Below, piece by piece: positions 6,266 to 13,192 of a DNA stretch of 15,872 bases (the first letter of the stretch is position 1; every line of letters starts with the position of its first letter). The stretch comes from Syntrophaceae bacterium UBA6112 (GTDB lineage Bacteria > Desulfobacterota > Syntrophia > Syntrophales > UBA5619), in contig DIWG01000021.1 of assembly GCA_002423465.1 (NCBI GenBank), positions 1,227-17,098 of the forward strand. Direction: 5' to 3'. The notes beneath the pieces were generated by a model. The model did not search any database and had not been told where the DNA came from. It saw nothing but the letters and a program-made list of their open reading frames with translations. The translations under genes were made by a program, and so were the position numbers.

Positions 6266-7156
6266 TTGGGCCGGTTGTCGCATTTTCATTTTTCGCCGTC
6301 CAATCTCCGGGGGCTGGTTTCCCGGCGGATGGTGATCCTCGCTTTTTTGGCCCTTTTCCTCTATCAGGGGGTGGGAATCTTCTACAAGGGGCTGGCGCTT
6401 TGGATGATCCGGATGAGTCCCGCCCCCGTGTCGGAGGTCAAGGCGCCGGCCGCCGCTTCCGCGGTTCGCGAACCGGAGAACGCCTACCGGGTGATCCCGG
6501 AGCGGAACCTCTTCGGCACGACAACCCAGGCGGTTGTCCAGGCCCGGACCCCGCAGCCGCAGCAGGACGCCACGCTCCCTTTCGATGTCAAGGGGACGGT
6601 TGCCGGCGAGGGGAAATACGGTTTTGCGATCATCGAAGAAAAGGCGACGCGGAAACAACGCCTCGTGAAGGTGGGGGACGACGTTTACGGCGCCAAGGTG
6701 ATCCGGATCAAGCGAAACGCCGTGGATATCCTCGTGGCGGGACGAGAGAGCACCCTCAGGATCGTGGAAACGAAGGAAGCGCCGATCCTTCCGCCGCTGC
6801 AGAAAGGGACGGCTTCCGGCGGTCCGCCCCCGCCGCCCGGAACCATCGTCGTCCCGCGGAGCGAGATCCAGACCGCGATGGAGGACATGGGAAGCCTTCT
6901 CAGCCAGGCCCAGGCCCGGCCGTACTTCAACGCGGGGGTTCCCGACGGATTCATTATCCACAACATCCGGTCGGGGAGCCTCTACCAGAGGATGGGGATC
7001 GCCAATGGAGACATCATTCAGGAGGTGAACAACCGGAAGATCCAGACCGCGGATGACGTGATGGGGCTGTTGAGCACCGTAAAGTCCGCTACGGCCCTGT
7101 CTTTGGGAATCAAACGCCAGGGGAAATCGGAGACGTTGAGTTATCAGTTTCAGTGA
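6266..7156 (+). CDS. gspC: GspC, platform-to-secretin connector with PDZ domain
   Basis: The 296-residue protein connects the inner-membrane platform to the secretin GspD. It has a 21-residue basic cytoplasmic N-terminus and a transmembrane helix at about 22-41. The HR domain lies at about 72-168, with the family hallmark RVIPERNLFGT. A Pro-rich linker (PPPPPG, about 187-192) follows, then a PDZ domain at about 221-293 (VPDGFIIHNIRSGSLYQRMGI...NGDIIQEVN). The first in-frame start is TTG 6266, with a G-rich tract five bases upstream. ATG 6329 would leave almost no cytoplasmic residues before the membrane helix, so TTG is preferred. The frame is open further upstream through the repeat but has no start codon there. 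The weak start and the displaced ribosome site suggest the repeat altered its expression. Its stop overlaps the next palindrome. Confidence 0.92.
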   Translation: MGRLSHFHFSPSNLRGLVSRRMVILAFLALFLYQGVGIFYKGLALWMIRMSPAPVSEVKAPAAASAVREPENAYRVIPERNLFGTTTQAVVQARTPQPQQDATLPFDVKGTVAGEGKYGFAIIEEKATRKQRLVKVGDDVYGAKVIRIKRNAVDILVAGRESTLRIVETKEAPILPPLQKGTASGGPPPPPGTIVVPRSEIQTAMEDMGSLLSQAQARPYFNAGVPDGFIIHNIRSGSLYQRMGIANGDIIQEVNNRKIQTADDVMGLLSTVKSATALSLGIKRQGKSETLSYQFQ

Positions 7157-7180
7157 AATAGGGGTGCTGTCTCCCTATTT
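7156..7180. repeat. Palindrome with AAATAGGG/CCCTATTT arms between gspC and the ExeA-type ATPase gene
   Basis: AAATAGGG (7156-7163) and CCCTATTT (7173-7180) are perfect 8-bp inverted arms around a 9-nt loop. The reverse complement begins AAATAGGGAGACAG and closely matches AAATAGGGACAG at the window end (15851-15862). No T-tract terminator follows. The gspC stop codon shares its last base with the left arm. It belongs to the same short palindromic family as the element at 15851. Confidence 0.65.
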
Positions 7181-7197
7181 CCAAAGGTTATGTCGTC

Positions 7198-8145
7198 ATG
7201 TATGAGGCCTATTTCGGTCTGCAGGAAAATCCGTTTTCTCTCTCACCGGATCCGCGGTACCTTTACCTGAGTCCGCAGCATCGGGAGGCATTGAACTGCC
7301 TGATTTACGGGATCCATGAAAAGAAGGGGTTCATGGTCGTCACCGGCGGGATCGGGACGGGCAAGACGACGCTCTGCCGCTCCCTCCTCGCAGGTCTGGA
7401 CGGCTCCGTCGCCACGGCGCTCATTTTCAACCCCGCCCTTTCCGATATCGAACTCCTCAAGACGGTCAACCAGGAGTTCGGCGTCCGGATGGGGAGGGGC
7501 AGGGCAACGAAGAAACGGTATCTCGACGCGCTGAATGGTTTTCTGATGCGGAATTACGCCGCGGGGAAGAACGCCGTCCTGCTGATCGACGAGGCGCAGA
7601 ACCTTCCGCACGGCGTCATGGAGCAGATCCGGATGCTGTCGAACCTGGAGACCGTCCGGGAGAAACTGATCCAGATCATCCTGCTGGGTCAGCCGGAGCT
7701 TCTCCGGTTGCTGGCGCTTCCCTCGCTTCGGCAGTTGAACGAACGGATCACGGTCCGCTATAATCTGAAACCGCTTGCCCGGGAAGAGATTCACCATTAT
7801 ATTGGGCACCGGGTCGCCACGGCGGGCGGGCGAACCGAGGCGATTTTCGCCCCGGGGAGCTATGGGCGGATCTACCGGGCGTCACGGGGCATCCCGCGGC
7901 GGATCAACGCCATCTGCGACCGGGCGCTGCTGGTCGCCTACGGGAAGGATCTCCGGAACGTGGATCGGCGCATCGTCCGGGCGGCCGTCCGCGACATCGG
8001 TTCGGGATATCTGACGGAGGCGGGCTCCGCGGGGGCGAACCGGATCATCTGCGGAATTATCGTCGCCGCGCTTTTGGGGACGGCGTTGTTTCTGGCCGGA
8101 TACGGATATATCCGCGGGGGATTTCACTGGCCGTTCTTCCGTTGA
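7198..8145 (+). CDS. ExeA/GspA-type AAA+ ATPase for secretin assembly
   Basis: The 315-residue protein starts with MYEAYFGLQENPFSLSPDP, the family signature of ExeA/GspA-like ATPases. Walker A is GGIGTGKTT (50-58, Lys56), Walker B is VLLIDEAQ with Asp131-Glu132, a sensor-1-like LLGQPEL lies at 162-168, and a sensor-2-like GIPRRIN is at 231-237. A C-terminal transmembrane helix spans about 282-304, so the ATPase domain is cytoplasmic. In Aeromonas, ExeA with ExeB helps place the secretin through peptidoglycan. Here only about 10 residues follow the membrane helix, so the periplasmic peptidoglycan-binding domain of classical ExeA is missing. The neighbouring TPR protein may supply that part. 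The start ATG 7198 has AAAGG about ten bases upstream. The position before the GspB-like gene and gspD supports a secretin-assembly role. Confidence 0.88.
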   Translation: MYEAYFGLQENPFSLSPDPRYLYLSPQHREALNCLIYGIHEKKGFMVVTGGIGTGKTTLCRSLLAGLDGSVATALIFNPALSDIELLKTVNQEFGVRMGRGRATKKRYLDALNGFLMRNYAAGKNAVLLIDEAQNLPHGVMEQIRMLSNLETVREKLIQIILLGQPELLRLLALPSLRQLNERITVRYNLKPLAREEIHHYIGHRVATAGGRTEAIFAPGSYGRIYRASRGIPRRINAICDRALLVAYGKDLRNVDRRIVRAAVRDIGSGYLTEAGSAGANRIICGIIVAALLGTALFLAGYGYIRGGFHWPFFR

Positions 8146-8176
8146 CGCGTCACGGAACCGTCAAATGGGTTGACGG
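8142..8176. other. Hairpin with alternative pairing between the ATPase and TPR genes
   Basis: CCGTCAA (8158-8164) pairs perfectly with TTGACGG (8170-8176) around a 5-nt loop. The same CGTCAA can instead pair with TTGACG at 8142-8147, which spans the upstream stop codon. The two pairings exclude each other. The GGGGGAGGGG tract after the hairpin includes the ribosome site for the ATG at 8186. A regulatory role is speculative. Confidence 0.35.
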
Positions 8177-8185
8177 GGGAGGGGA

Positions 8186-8947
8186 ATGAGTTATATCAAT
8201 GATGCCCTGAAAAAGGCGCAGCGGGAAAAAGAAAAGCGTTACGGGGATTTCAGCGGTATCATCGCCGCCGGTCCCAACGGCGCGGATCGCTTTTGGAAAA
8301 GGCGGGTCGTCCCTGTTGCGGCGCTGATTCTCGTTGCGACGGCTGTGCTGATCACTTTCCTGTTTCTGCATCAGCCGAACCCTCCTGCCCGGAAGGCGCC
8401 CGAATCCTCTGTTGCGGCGACTCCCGCGCCGCCGGATGCATCCGGACCGGTGAAGGAGACTGTTCCGGATGGGGACTCCCGTGCGGTTGCGCCGGATTCC
8501 GCTTCCGCGGCGGTTCAACCGCCCGGGCAAGGCGGGACGCAGACGGCGCGTGGGGCGGACGCCCCGTACGAGGAGGCCCTGGTCGCCCAGCGCAAAGGGG
8601 ATCTCAGACGGGCCGAGGCTCTTTATCGGAAGGCCCTGGCGCTCGATCCCGGCCATGTCCGGGCGTTGAACAACCTCGGGGTCGTTTACCTGGCCCGGGG
8701 GAAGTCGGGAAAGGCCGCTACGGTTCTCAGCCGCGCCGTCGTGTTGAAAAAGGATTACGCGGATCCGTATTACAACCTTGCCTGTCTTTATGCACGGAAG
8801 AAGGAGATCGACGAGAGCCTCTGGTATCTGAAGATCGCCGCGACCCTGGACGGCAACGTGATCCAATGGGTGAAAAAGGATGCCGACATGAGGAACGTTG
8901 TTGCATCCCCCGAATTCAAGAAGCTGATGGAGGGGCAGAAAAACTGA
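8186..8947 (+). CDS. GspB-like membrane anchor fused to TPR domain
   Basis: The 253-residue protein begins MSYINDALKKAQREKEKRYG, which matches the conserved N-terminus of GspB-type T2SS proteins. A transmembrane helix follows at about 41-62, then an Ala/Pro-rich linker (about 63-125). Three tetratricopeptide-like repeats at about 127-228 follow, with ALYRKALALDPGHVRALNNLG as the clearest unit. The end has the ADMRNVVASPEFKKLM segment often found after TPRs. It is inferred to be a bitopic inner-membrane protein with its TPRs in the periplasm. The usual GspB C-terminal domain is absent. Placement between the ExeA-type ATPase and gspD suggests an ExeB-like or pilotin-like role in secretin assembly, with TPRs as the protein-binding part. 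GGGGAGGGG lies just before the ATG. The stop overlaps gspD as TGATG. Confidence 0.8.
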   Translation: MSYINDALKKAQREKEKRYGDFSGIIAAGPNGADRFWKRRVVPVAALILVATAVLITFLFLHQPNPPARKAPESSVAATPAPPDASGPVKETVPDGDSRAVAPDSASAAVQPPGQGGTQTARGADAPYEEALVAQRKGDLRRAEALYRKALALDPGHVRALNNLGVVYLARGKSGKAATVLSRAVVLKKDYADPYYNLACLYARKKEIDESLWYLKIAATLDGNVIQWVKKDADMRNVVASPEFKKLMEGQKN

Positions 8948-11241
8948 TGCCGCTTACACGAAAAAGGGTGCATCGCTCCCCGGAAGGGGAGAATATCCGC
9001 TGTCCGGCAGACAGCGGCCGGTTGTGGGCCGGCCTGCCGGGTACGGGCGGGCCATGTTTCCAATCCGGGATAACGGCGCTCATGATCATGGCTTTCGTTC
9101 TGATCCCGTTCCTGTTGCCGGGGACGATCTCCGCGGCCCGCCTTGCGGGAGAAGAGCAGCCGGTAACCACCGAACCCGCGGGATCGCCTCAGCCGCCGGC
9201 ATCTTCGGCGGCGGAATCTCCCGCCCGTGTTCGGACGAATCCGCCGCCCGCCGGAATGCGGCCTGCCGCGGTCAACGTCCCGCAGAAACCCGCAGAAACC
9301 CCGCCGGCGAAAATAGCCGGGGCGCCCGTTTCCCAGGCGCCGCCCCCGGCTGCCCGTCCGCAGGTGGGCCGGTATGTGACGATCGACTTCGACAACGTCG
9401 ACATCCAGGTCTTTATCAAGTTCGTCAGCGAACTGACCGGCAGGAACTTCGTGATCGACGAGAAGGTCCGGGGAAAGGTGACGGTCATCTCCCCGAAGAA
9501 AATCGCGGTGAACGACGTATACAAGGTTTTCGAGTCGATCCTCGAGATCTACGGCTTTGCCGCGGTTCCGGCGGGCGACGTGATCAAGGTGATTCCCGCC
9601 CTCGACGCCCGGGGGAAAAACCAGGATCTCCGGTTGCGGAAGGAGGGCGTTGCGCCCGATGACAGGATCGTCACCCAGATCCTCTCCCTCCAGAACGCGA
9701 ACCCCGACGATATGAAGAAGGTGCTCGACCCCCTGATCTCCAAGACGAGCGTCGTTCTGGCCTACCCGCCGACGGGGATGCTGATCATCACCGATGTCCT
9801 CTCCAACATCCAGCGGCTCCAGGATATCGTGACCGCACTCGACGTGGAGGGGGTCGGGGAGATGATCTCCTACATTCCCTTGAAGTACGCCTCGGCGACG
9901 GAGATGGCCAAATCCCTGGCGACGATCTTTCAGCAGCGGCCCGTACCCGGCAAGGGGGTCGTCTCTCCGATCAAGGTTGTGGCGGATGATCGGACCAACG
10001 CCCTGATCATCCTGGCGGCGGAAAACGACACGGCGAGGATCCGGGAACTTCTGAAACTCATGGACAAGGAGGTCCCGAAAGGGGCGGGGGCCATCCGGGT
10101 CTATTATCTCCAGAACGCCAAGGCGGAGGATCTGGTCAAGGTTCTCACCGGCCTCCCCCAACAGGCCAAAACGACCCCGGGGATAGCCGCCCCCCAGTCG
10201 GCCTCCACGGCCGTCCTCTCCAAGAATGTCCAGATCGTAGCGGATAAATCAACGAATTCACTGATTATAACCGCAGATCCGGTAGACTATCTCGTCATCG
10301 AGGATGTGATCCGGAAATTGGACATCACCCGGGCCATGGTCTATCTGGAGGGGCTGATTATGGAGGTGAACGCCGACAAAAGCTTCGGCGTCGGAGTCGA
10401 ATGGAGCATGCTCAACAATGCGAACATCTCGCAAGTCTCGGATCTGGGAGGGCAAAGTGTCGGCATGGCGGGGTTTAAGGGCGCCTCCATTATCCCCCAG
10501 ACCAATTCGAGCGGAACCGTTGCGATGCCGAGTGGTTTCTCAATGGGCGTCATCGGCGCCGGGATCACGATCGGGGGGGTGCTCTTCCCGAATATCGGCG
10601 CGGTCCTTCAGGCCTACCAGAACGACAGCGACGTTCGGATCCTTTCGACGCCTCAGTTGCTGACCCTGGACAACGAGGACGCGGAGATCACCGTCGGGCG
10701 GAATGTCCCCTACGTCACCCGGCAGGACACGACGGTAGGCTCGACAACCAACTACAGCAATTACGAATACAAGGACGTCGGCGTGACGCTCAAGGTGACC
10801 CCCCAGATCAACCGGGACGGGTTTGTCCGGCTGAAGATCGACCAGTCCGTGACGAAGATCCTCTCCCAGTCCGCCGAGGTGGACTCGGCCGGCAACAAGA
10901 TTCTGACGCCGACGACCCTGAAGCGAACCGCCAAGACGACCGTCGTGGTCAAGAGCGGGGAGACGGTCGTCATCGGCGGGATGATCCAGGACGATTCCGA
11001 AAACGGCACGTACAAGGTGCCCCTTTTGGGCGACATCCCGCTTTTGGGTTGGCTCTTCAAAACGAATTCCACGGTGAACCAGCGGCAGAACCTGTTCGTC
11101 TTCATCACCCCGCGTATCGTCCAAAATCCGGAAGATGCGAGAAAAATCGAGGAGGAGAAGATGGAATACATGCGGATCATTCAGGAGGGTACGATCAAGA
11201 ATACGCCGGTCCGCAAGAAGGAGAGCAGGGAAAACGAATGA
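8947..11241 (+). CDS. gspD: GspD, outer-membrane secretin
   Basis: The 764-residue secretin forms the outer-membrane channel. The hydrophobic signal segment is at about 46-63, with a likely signal peptidase I site after TISA. There is no lipobox Cys. A Pro/Ala-rich linker (about 65-138) precedes N0 (139-225, VTIDFDNVDIQVFIKFVSELTG), N1 (241-302), N2 (308-377) and N3 (380-460). The secretin barrel (461-755) includes VGVTLKVTPQIN, VVVKSGETVVIGGM, VPLLGDIPLLGWLF and RQNLFVFITPRIV (713-725). ATG 8947 overlaps the upstream stop (TGATG), but the signal peptide then has an n-region of some 45 residues encoded by hairpin-rich DNA. ATG 9082 would give a short signal peptide lacking positive charge. 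The lack of a recognisable S-domain or pilotin gene nearby suggests targeting relies on the ExeA/GspB-like pair. Confidence 0.96.
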   Translation: MPLTRKRVHRSPEGENIRCPADSGRLWAGLPGTGGPCFQSGITALMIMAFVLIPFLLPGTISAARLAGEEQPVTTEPAGSPQPPASSAAESPARVRTNPPPAGMRPAAVNVPQKPAETPPAKIAGAPVSQAPPPAARPQVGRYVTIDFDNVDIQVFIKFVSELTGRNFVIDEKVRGKVTVISPKKIAVNDVYKVFESILEIYGFAAVPAGDVIKVIPALDARGKNQDLRLRKEGVAPDDRIVTQILSLQNANPDDMKKVLDPLISKTSVVLAYPPTGMLIITDVLSNIQRLQDIVTALDVEGVGEMISYIPLKYASATEMAKSLATIFQQRPVPGKGVVSPIKVVADDRTNALIILAAENDTARIRELLKLMDKEVPKGAGAIRVYYLQNAKAEDLVKVLTGLPQQAKTTPGIAAPQSASTAVLSKNVQIVADKSTNSLIITADPVDYLVIEDVIRKLDITRAMVYLEGLIMEVNADKSFGVGVEWSMLNNANISQVSDLGGQSVGMAGFKGASIIPQTNSSGTVAMPSGFSMGVIGAGITIGGVLFPNIGAVLQAYQNDSDVRILSTPQLLTLDNEDAEITVGRNVPYVTRQDTTVGSTTNYSNYEYKDVGVTLKVTPQINRDGFVRLKIDQSVTKILSQSAEVDSAGNKILTPTTLKRTAKTTVVVKSGETVVIGGMIQDDSENGTYKVPLLGDIPLLGWLFKTNSTVNQRQNLFVFITPRIVQNPEDARKIEEEKMEYMRIIQEGTIKNTPVRKKESRENE
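8976..9034. other. Cluster of hairpins in the 5' coding end of gspD
   Basis: Three inverted repeats lie together in the unusual N-terminal extension: CTCCCC/GGGGAG (8976-8981, 8986-8991) with a GGAA loop, CCGCTGTC/GACAGCGG (8997-9004, 9010-9017), and GGCCGG/CCGGCC (9016-9021, 9029-9034), the last overlapping the second. They begin about 30 nt after the coupled ATG and could reduce translation of gspD or reflect an inserted palindrome. The individual stems are short, so chance cannot be excluded. Confidence 0.45.
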
Positions 11242-13061
11242 AGGGCTCGCGGAACCATGATACCCGGAACGGGGATCGATCCGGACCCCGGGGTGCGCCG
11301 CCGGTCACCCCGGCTCGTGGTGACCGGGATGAACCGCCGCGGCAAGGGATGAACGCCCTCGATGCGCGTCTGATCGCCCGCGGGGCGGCGCCGGATACCC
11401 TCGCGGAGGTGCGGAGGCTCCTGCGGGCGAACGGCGCCGGGATGGTCGATCTGCTGCTCCAGAAGAAGGTCCTGCCGGAGACGGTACTGCTTGCGGCATT
11501 CGGCGAAGAGTACGGCATCCCCTTCTGGGTGGAGCTTCCCACGGACCACATGGATACCGGCTTCACCGCCCTTTTCTCCATCCAGTACCTGAAGAAGCAG
11601 AAGATGGTTCCTCTCGATACGCCGCAGGGACGTGTCGTGGCGGTCAACGACCCGGCCAATTTCCAGGCGGTGGACGACCTCTGCAGCCTTCTCGGCCTCT
11701 CGGAGCGGCCGCTGGTCCTCGCGACGCAGGAGGCGATCCAGGCCGCCATCAACCTGGCCTATGATCTCAGCCGGAGCACGGCGAAGGCGTTCTTCCAGGA
11801 GATGAACGAGGAGGCGACGGCCGGCATCATCTCCGAGATCGAGGAGACCGGCGACCTCCTCGATGAGACCAGCGACGCCCCGATCATCAAGCTGGTGAAC
11901 CTCCTCCTCTCGGGGGCGATCAAAGACCGGGCGAGCGATATCCACATCGAGCCTTACCAGGCCGCCGTGAAGGTCCGCTACCGGATCGACGGCATCCTGT
12001 ACGACATCCTCAGCCTCCCCCGGAAGATCCACTCGCCGCTCGTCTCGCGCGTGAAGATCATGGCGAAATTGAACATTGCCGAAAAACGTCTCCCCCAGGA
12101 CGGCCGGATCGAGATCAAGGTCGCCGACCGGAGCGTCGATATCCGCGTCTCCGCCATCCCGACCGCCTTCGGGGAGCGGGTGGTCCTCCGGCTCCTCGAC
12201 AAGACCGCGTCGATTCTGATGCTCTCCGACCTCGGGATGGACGAGCGCAAGGTCGGCATCTTCAACCGGCTGATCCAGTCCCCCTACGGGATCGTCCTCG
12301 TCACCGGACCGACGGGGAGCGGGAAGACGACGACCCTCTATGCGGCGCTCACGAGCATCAACCGGCCCGCGGTGAACATCATTACGATCGAGGACCCGAT
12401 CGAGTACCAGATCGACGGCATCGGCCAGATCCAGGTCAACCCGAAGATCGACCTCACCTTCGCCCAGGGGCTTCGTTCCATTGTCCGTCAGGACCCGGAC
12501 GTGATCCTCGTCGGCGAGATCCGCGACCGGGAGACGGCGGAGATCGCGATCCAGTCGTCGCTCACGGGCCATCTCGTCTTCTCCACCCTCCACACGAACG
12601 ACGCGGCGAGCGCCGTAACGCGTCTGATCGACATGGGGATTGAGCCCTTCCTCGTCACCTCGTCGGTGATTGCGATCGTTGCCCAGCGCCTCGTCCGGGT
12701 GCTCTGCCCAAAATGCAAGGAGGCCTATACCCCCGACGATGAATCGCTCGCCAACCTGGGAATCGATCAGAAACAACTCGCCCGGCAGCCCCTCTACCGG
12801 AAGCAGGGTTGCACCGCCTGCATGAACACCGGATACCACGGCCGGACGGCGATTTTCGAGATCCTCATTCTGGATGATCCGCTAAAGAGGCTGATCCTGA
12901 AGACTTCCGACTCGAATCAGATCCAGGACGAGGCGATGAAACGGGGGATGACGAACTTGCTGGCTGACGGCGCCCGGAAGGTCCTGGCCGGTGTGACGAC
13001 GATCGAGGAGGTCTTCCGCGTCACCCGGATCCTCAAAAGAGAGATCGACGTGGAGGAATGA
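11238..13061 (+). CDS. gspE: GspE, T2SS secretion ATPase
   Basis: The 607-residue cytoplasmic hexameric ATPase drives pseudopilus assembly and docks on GspL. It has a T2SSE/MshE-type N-domain (about 38-175), Walker A GPTGSGKTT (357-365, Lys363), Walker B VILVGE (422-427, Glu427), a GHLVFSTLHTNDA His box with His452, and the GspE-type zinc motif C490xxC493...C525xxC528. ATG 11238 overlaps the gspD stop (ATGA), with GGGA upstream. The first 37 residues are Arg/Gly/Pro-rich without family similarity and encode a 9-bp hairpin. ATG 11349 (MNALDARL) would give a normal N-terminus but has no well-spaced ribosome site. The tetracysteine motif and the GspD neighbour support GspE over PilB. gspF does not follow it, which is unusual, so gspF must be elsewhere. 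Confidence 0.96.
   Translation: MKGSRNHDTRNGDRSGPRGAPPVTPARGDRDEPPRQGMNALDARLIARGAAPDTLAEVRRLLRANGAGMVDLLLQKKVLPETVLLAAFGEEYGIPFWVELPTDHMDTGFTALFSIQYLKKQKMVPLDTPQGRVVAVNDPANFQAVDDLCSLLGLSERPLVLATQEAIQAAINLAYDLSRSTAKAFFQEMNEEATAGIISEIEETGDLLDETSDAPIIKLVNLLLSGAIKDRASDIHIEPYQAAVKVRYRIDGILYDILSLPRKIHSPLVSRVKIMAKLNIAEKRLPQDGRIEIKVADRSVDIRVSAIPTAFGERVVLRLLDKTASILMLSDLGMDERKVGIFNRLIQSPYGIVLVTGPTGSGKTTTLYAALTSINRPAVNIITIEDPIEYQIDGIGQIQVNPKIDLTFAQGLRSIVRQDPDVILVGEIRDRETAEIAIQSSLTGHLVFSTLHTNDAASAVTRLIDMGIEPFLVTSSVIAIVAQRLVRVLCPKCKEAYTPDDESLANLGIDQKQLARQPLYRKQGCTACMNTGYHGRTAIFEILILDDPLKRLILKTSDSNQIQDEAMKRGMTNLLADGARKVLAGVTTIEEVFRVTRILKREIDVEE
11301..11327. other. 9-bp perfect hairpin in the 5' end of gspE
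   Basis: CCGGTCACC (11301-11309) is the exact reverse complement of GGTGACCGG (11319-11327), with a 9-nt loop. It lies about 60 nt after the gspE ATG, within the region encoding the non-conserved N-terminal extension. It parallels the hairpins at the H/I, J/K and B/D junctions. Confidence 0.5.
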
Positions 13062-13192
13062 AGTCGGGAATTCCGTATAACATTCATGACCGGGAGCGCA
13101 ACCGGCAAGCCCCGCCTTGTCGGCGGGGAGCGAAGAACACCTGCAAGACGGCGGCGGGAGAGTTGCCCAAACGGGGATCGCTCCTGAAATGA
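13058..13192 (+). CDS. Possible 44-residue small ORF coupled to gspE
   Basis: ATG 13058 overlaps the gspE stop as ATGA and is preceded by GGAGG in a TGGAGGAATG context, one of the better ribosome sites in the window, although its spacing is very short. The frame runs 44 codons to TGA 13190-13192 and encodes a basic, Arg/Lys-rich peptide beginning MKSGIPYNIHD, with two Cys at residues 21 and 29. There is no signal peptide, membrane segment or recognised family. About 70 percent of its third positions are G or C, compatible with coding in this genome. It is in frame with the next gene at 13223 but separated from it by two TGA codons. It could be a real small protein, a vestigial gene start, or an accidental ORF through a structured leader. 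Confidence 0.3.
   Translation: MKSGIPYNIHDRERNRQAPPCRRGAKNTCKTAAGELPKRGSLLK
13104..13167 (+). ncRNA. Possible structured leader RNA before the KaiC/ATP-grasp gene
   Basis: The gap between gspE and the next gene folds locally. CCCCGCC (13110-13116) pairs with GGCGGGG (13122-13128), enclosed by GGCAA (13104-13108) / TTGCC (13163-13167). The order GGCAA-hairpin-GG-GCGAAG-...-GTTGCC loosely resembles cyclic-dinucleotide GEMM-I riboswitches. However, the hairpin lacks a GNRA loop and the GCAAAGCC core is not matched, so this is weak. No T-tract follows, arguing against a terminator. It overlaps the possible small ORF. Confidence 0.2.

Noticed and set aside
8788..10161. Minus-strand open frame of about 457 codons opposite gspD
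   Set aside because: It is antisense to the N-domains of the secretin and has repetitive Arg/Gly/Asp composition. No independent evidence for expression.
11181..12839. Long minus-strand open frame of about 552 codons opposite gspE
   Set aside because: gspE on the plus strand has Walker A, Walker B and zinc motifs. The antisense frame is low-complexity Asp/Arg/Leu and has no family features.
13110..13128. GC-rich hairpin after gspE considered as the operon terminator
   Set aside because: The stem is only 7 bp and is followed by GAGCGAAGAACA, not a T-run, so termination here is not supported.
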